A program made the translations under genes and the position numbers. A stretch of 64,000 bases of DNA from Mycogone perniciosa. Taxonomy: Eukaryota > Ascomycota > Sordariomycetes > Hypocreales > Hypocreaceae. Within the stretch, counting starts at the first letter, position 1. Every line of letters starts with the position of its first letter. This document shows positions 60,613-64,000 of this stretch, piece by piece. Where the stretch lies: positions 62,001-126,000 of the forward strand of contig JAOALB010000124.1 in NCBI GenBank assembly GCA_025331125.1, given 5' to 3'. The notes beneath the pieces were generated by a model. That model was not told where the DNA came from and made no database searches. It was given only the letters and a program-made list of their open reading frames with translations.

Positions 60613-61750
60613 CTACAGCAATTGAGACACCGCCGTCAAGAGTGTGAACAAGCTCGCTCCAAAAATCAGGGTGCTCGTCGCAGGAGCGAATCCGGCCGCA
60701 GCAGACTTCGGAGAGGTCGAGGCAGGCGAGGCGGGCTGTGTCTGGGACGTCGAAGGCGCCGCTGTCGTGGTGGTCGCCGCGCTGGAGGAAATGGCCTGCT
60801 GGTACTTCTTGACCACGAAGTCCACAATCTCGCTGCCGTATTTCGTGATGTATTGGTGGTGAACGCTGATGGTCTGGCCTTGGTCGCAGTAGATGTCGCC
60901 GGTGTCGCAGTACGAGACGATCTTGCTGGCGCGTTGCAGGCAAACGCTCGTGTTGTTTCGCTGGAAGATCTTTTTTTGTGCGCACACGCATGTGTTAGTT
61001 CTACTGAGGCTTGATAGGACTGAGGAATTTTCTCTCAGAAAAAAGTGTTGCTTACCCCGTTGTTCTTGCTAGTGCCTCTGTTATATGTCATATTGACACC
61101 ATGGCTGGGATCGCCGAAGACAGCCACAGCAACGACTATGGGGGAATTCTGTTAGTTTACGTCTATAGAGGACTGTAGAATATAAAAAAAAAAGAAGAAA
61201 CATACTGCTGTCGTCCATGACCTTGGTCGAGATGGGAGCATCCGAGTTGAAGCCGCCGCCCAGTCCGCCACAGACGGAATCCATGGCAACTTGTGCGCCC
61301 TGTCCGACAAACAAACGTCAGCTCTCTTTTCTCCCTCTCTGGTCCGTCCTACCAACAACCGCTGTCTTGGCCAAGCCTTCATAGATGACCGAGAGGGTCG
61401 CTCTGGAGGGACGGAGTCTTGATCAACCGACATACCTGTGAGTATCCAATGAGAGCAATCTTGTTGCTTGGACAGGCCTGGTAGTAATCATTGATGAGCT
61501 TTTGCATCGCCTCCACGCCGTCGCCCTCGGAGTTATCGTAGTCATTCAACGTCGCTGGGTAGTTCACCGCTACGACCTGGCTATCCTGGATCTTGGAGGC
61601 GATCGCGGAGGTGATGTTGGCTGATACGCCGGTGCCTTTGGGCTCGCCGCTGCCACGCGCGACGATCATGTAGAGGCCTTTGGAGCACGATGGCTTTTGA
61701 GCCACCGCGCCAGTGGCGAGCAGGGCCAATGAAACGAAAATGCCACGCAT
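60613..61750 (-). CDS. Cutinase-family (CE5) esterase with GPI-anchor signal
   Basis: Secreted serine esterases of this family cut cutin, related polyesters or acetylated xylan. Exons 61436-61750, 61206-61299, 61056-61135 and 60613-60969, with introns of 136, 70 and 86 bp, give 281 residues. The start at 61748-61750 puts a signal peptide first (RGIFVSLALLATGAVAQ). The nucleophile motif GYSQGAQ (Ser104) is split exactly by intron 1. The catalytic Asp is likely D188 in CDTGDIYC and the His is H200 or H201. Paired cysteines flank the core as in cutinases. After the domain (about 215) come a Ser/Thr/Pro/Ala-rich stretch and a hydrophobic C-terminal helix (STLIFGASLFTLLTAVSQLL), the usual GPI signal, so the enzyme is probably wall- or membrane-bound. 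The third acceptor (AAAAAAAG) is weak. Cutinase versus acetylxylan esterase cannot be decided. Confidence 0.93.
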
Positions 61751-63607
61751 GATGATGGATAGATTGGTAGGAGTCAATTGAAGCCAAGGAACCTCCGCAA
61801 AGACCCTCGTCTTCACAATCGACAGTTGCAAAGGCTGGGGAAAAGAAGAGCCAAGTTCAGATCGAGGGCAACGACCGAGGTACCTAGTAATAAATATGGT
61901 GCGTCTGGCTACATGTCATGTACGTAAACCCTGGGCGCAATTGAACTGCATTACAATACTACTTTACTCCGTATGGAGCACGATTAGGACTAGTTCCGTA
62001 GCAAAAGGACCCAATGAAGCAAACGCCGGTCATGGTCATCCAAACTCCGCAGAGAAAGACACTCGTAAAGGATCCGTATGGATACATTTCGGGTCCGCCG
62101 ATGACGCTTTAACTTCTCAATTAAGGTGACGCTCCGTAAGTGGCGGCCCGAGTATTACATAGCTCTGTTTGGAGGATCGAGGATCTATGCTCCAAGAGGC
62201 TTGGACTTTGTCTAACCCCGCATTCGACTTTATCCGAGAAGCCGAGGGAGATGGGGTTGTTGAATAACAAGTTGGGGAGCGTTGAAAAAAAAAAGTCAGC
62301 TCATAATACTCCGTACTCGTAGATATATGGGGAACAAGACAGCTGGGTGGAGTCTGTCCATGCGTTGCTTAGAATCCCAAACACTCCGGTTGCCACGAAG
62401 GACGTACGAGAAAGACATAGCCCGGCGAAAAGGTACAGATTACGGAGTACAGAATAATATAATGCTAGCTTTCAACACGGACCAAATTCCTTCAAAGGAA
62501 CGCAAATAAAGCAGACTCGGTTGGAAAAGAAATAGTTTAAAGAGTCAACAATCAGCAACAGGGGTCATCCTGGCATAATCGGGTATGGTGTGCCATTTGT
62601 AACTCTTGGCAAGCGAAGAAGTTTGATATCCCCTGCAGTAGTATTCCGTCCCCAACCATCGTGCGTCACTCGGCTCTCCTCCATTTAACAATAGCCAATG
62701 GCGCTCTTTATTATTTTCATCTTCCCTTCAGCCTTGTCGTATGCCTCGTTCTTATAACCCCATCGCCTCATTGTCTCGTCGTCCTTGCAGTTATTGTTGT
62801 TGTCGTTGTTGTTGTCGTTCTCGTTCTCGTTTCCATGTCAAGAAAATTCTTGGAAACCACCCCTTGCTGCTTGGCTGCGCCACAGCTTGATGCATCCGTC
62901 GGAGGACTCATCAAAACTCAGCCGCCATCCTTTAATATTTCACAATCCCCCAATGGAGTCTGTAGAACGTGCGACAACCCGCGTCCTTCCCGGTAATCAA
63001 CCTGTCGGTCTCGTTGACGAACTCCGTCTTGTCGTACACATGGCTTGAACGTGTAATCATGGCATCGCAGATTGGCGACCGCCACTTCAATGGTTTTGGT
63101 AAATAACCCGATGGAATTTCCGACATCGAGACTGGAGCTCATCTCTGCTCCGTGTCCCCGGGGGATTATCAGGAGAGAAAAGGGAGCTCCCGAAGTCGGA
63201 AAAGGAATGTTAAAAAGGGGAGGCATGAGTGTCTCGAAGAGCGGCTTCGTTGTCAAAGGCGTGAATGAAGCTGTGGTTCCCGTAGGCTCAACGAATACAG
63301 TATGAAGCTGTTTGTGCGGAGATGAAAGGGGGAAAGAGAAGGAAGAGAGAGGACACGTGGAGGAGGAGGAGGAGGAATGAAGTAGCAGGCCTGGCAGCTG
63401 CACAAATTCGTTCTGGACGTACCACATATGAGCCTAGGTACTCTCGTGAAAATACATACCTACTTCGCGCATTGCGCTCATGTAGCCATACATGGCTCCT
63501 GTTACCATATATGGCTCTCATTGCTATATATGATTCTCAATTGGATAACTCCCCAGTTTTGAAGTCCTATCAGCCGTGCAGCCGCGCATCTTCGGTTTGA
63601 CCATATG
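61751..63607. other. Intergenic, cutinase promoter side
   Basis: 1.86 kb. It holds palindrome-family copies at 61966-61974, 62305-62321 and 62440-62450, a GTT/GTC-rich tract at 62785-62835, GAG triplets at 63358-63377, and a 19-bp degenerate tandem triplet at 63486-63542. Open frames on both strands at about 62918-63427 overlap and have moderately protein-like words, but neither strand gave a spliceable model. Confidence 0.45.
63486..63542. repeat. 19-bp degenerate tandem repeat, three units
   Basis: The units CCATACATGGCTCCTGTTA, CCATATATGGCTCTCATTG and CTATATATGATTCTCAATT are contiguous. They share 12-15 of 19 positions between neighbours by eye. Confidence 0.6.
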
Positions 63608-64000
63608 TTATACGTGTAGAGGATGCCCTTCCATTCTTTTTTGTCGAGCCATCATTATCAGCAAGAAGAGGGCTTTATAAGCTGACTCCGACTGCTCGTC
63701 CTTAACATCATTTCCACCCGACCCTGGGATTCTAAAGCTACGTATGAATACAGCCCCTATATCAGCGTCTCTAACAGATGAACAGTAGTTGCTGTCATTC
63801 GGTGACCCCATGCTCTGCGAGGAGGTTGGTCCTAGTGGCGGTACGGGAGGTGAACTGGATAAGGTAGTCAAAGACGATGACATATGGTGATCTGTTGCAC
63901 AAGCGGGACCGCCAGTTAAAGCGATTGATCTGCTTATACTCTGCGAGGATGTTGGTCTTGGTGCCGGTACAGAAGGTAAACTGGGCAAGGACACGTCTCC
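63608..64000 (-). CDS. C-terminal part of a repeat-containing protein (runs off right edge)
   Basis: The minus frame stays open from the right edge to the stop at 63608 (about 130 residues). A 126-bp direct repeat, equal to 42 codons, keeps the frame: both copies encode Ser/Pro-rich segments ending PTSSQS, starting near 63993 and 63867. The last 50 residues are non-repeated and contain a hydrophobic stretch (SAYKALFLLIMMAR). In-frame period and open frame favour coding. Family, start and exon structure are outside the window, so no function is proposed. Confidence 0.42.
   Translation of the reverse strand, partial: GDVSLPSLPSVPAPRPTSSQSISRSIALTGGPACATDHHMSSSLTTLSSSPPVPPLGPTSSQSMGSPNDSNYCSSVRDADIGAVFIRSFRIPGSGGNDVKDEQSESAYKALFLLIMMARQKRMEGHPLHV
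63812..64000. repeat. 126-bp direct tandem repeat, about 1.5 copies visible
   Basis: CTCTGCGAGGA-N-GTTGGTC begins at 63813 and again at 63939, followed in both copies by related sequence (GGTAC, AGGT, AACTGG, AAGG). The array probably continues past the edge. Confidence 0.7.

Noticed and set aside
62918..63427. 169-codon minus-strand frame and overlapping plus-strand frames (62953-63305)
   Set aside because: Both strands look mildly coding, but neither could be built into a spliced model and no family was recognised.

Overview
The window reads as nuclear DNA of a filamentous ascomycete, most likely a sordariomycete and probably of the order Hypocreales. Nearly all genes carry short introns (about 50-190 bp) with GTRNGT donors, CTRAC-like branch sites and YAG acceptors. 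Core proteins resemble fungal orthologues (Vps35, Ilv2, Gal1, Sgt2, Hmt1). The families present (a 26-residue copper-type metallothionein, a carbohydrate esterase family 5 cutinase, a fungal cysteine-rich membrane protein) are typical of filamentous fungi. The order assignment is inference; no rRNA or tRNA was found to test it.

Layout, left to right. A partial VPS35 (retromer) and a complete ILV2 (acetolactate synthase) lie in tandem on the minus strand. Two related C2H2 zinc-finger genes follow on the minus strand, separated by 5.2 kb without genes. A 9.3-kb gene-poor stretch follows, rich in a short palindrome related to TACGGAGTA, with a decayed coding remnant near its right end. Galactokinase GAL1 (minus) and an unrecognised 272-residue protein (plus) diverge from one promoter region. 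Then come a metallothionein whose first exon is only 72 nt, a four-helix membrane protein, a RING-CH ubiquitin ligase and SGT2, whose first coding exon is only the ATG. A vacuolar heavy-metal ABC half-transporter of the Hmt1 type faces SGT2; its C-terminal tail is cut by two in-frame TAG codons.

The right third has a single-exon ATF/CREB-type bZIP factor, then myo-inositol oxygenase, a cysteine-rich single-pass surface protein, a family III CoA-transferase with a clear frameshift, an MFS transporter, a GPI-anchored cutinase-family esterase and, at the edge, part of a repeat-containing protein. Much of the window (about 55-60%) shows no gene.

Functional themes: housekeeping on the left (endosomal sorting, branched-chain amino acids, galactose), metal handling in the middle (metallothionein and Hmt1-like transporter 7-10 kb apart), and carbon-source or surface functions on the right. 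I found no biosynthetic cluster, intact transposon, CRISPR array or RNA gene. The best leads are the interrupted ABC tail, the frameshifted CoA-transferase, the zinc-finger pair, the dispersed palindrome and the decayed gene at 25.8-26.3 kb. None amounts to a demonstrated new system.
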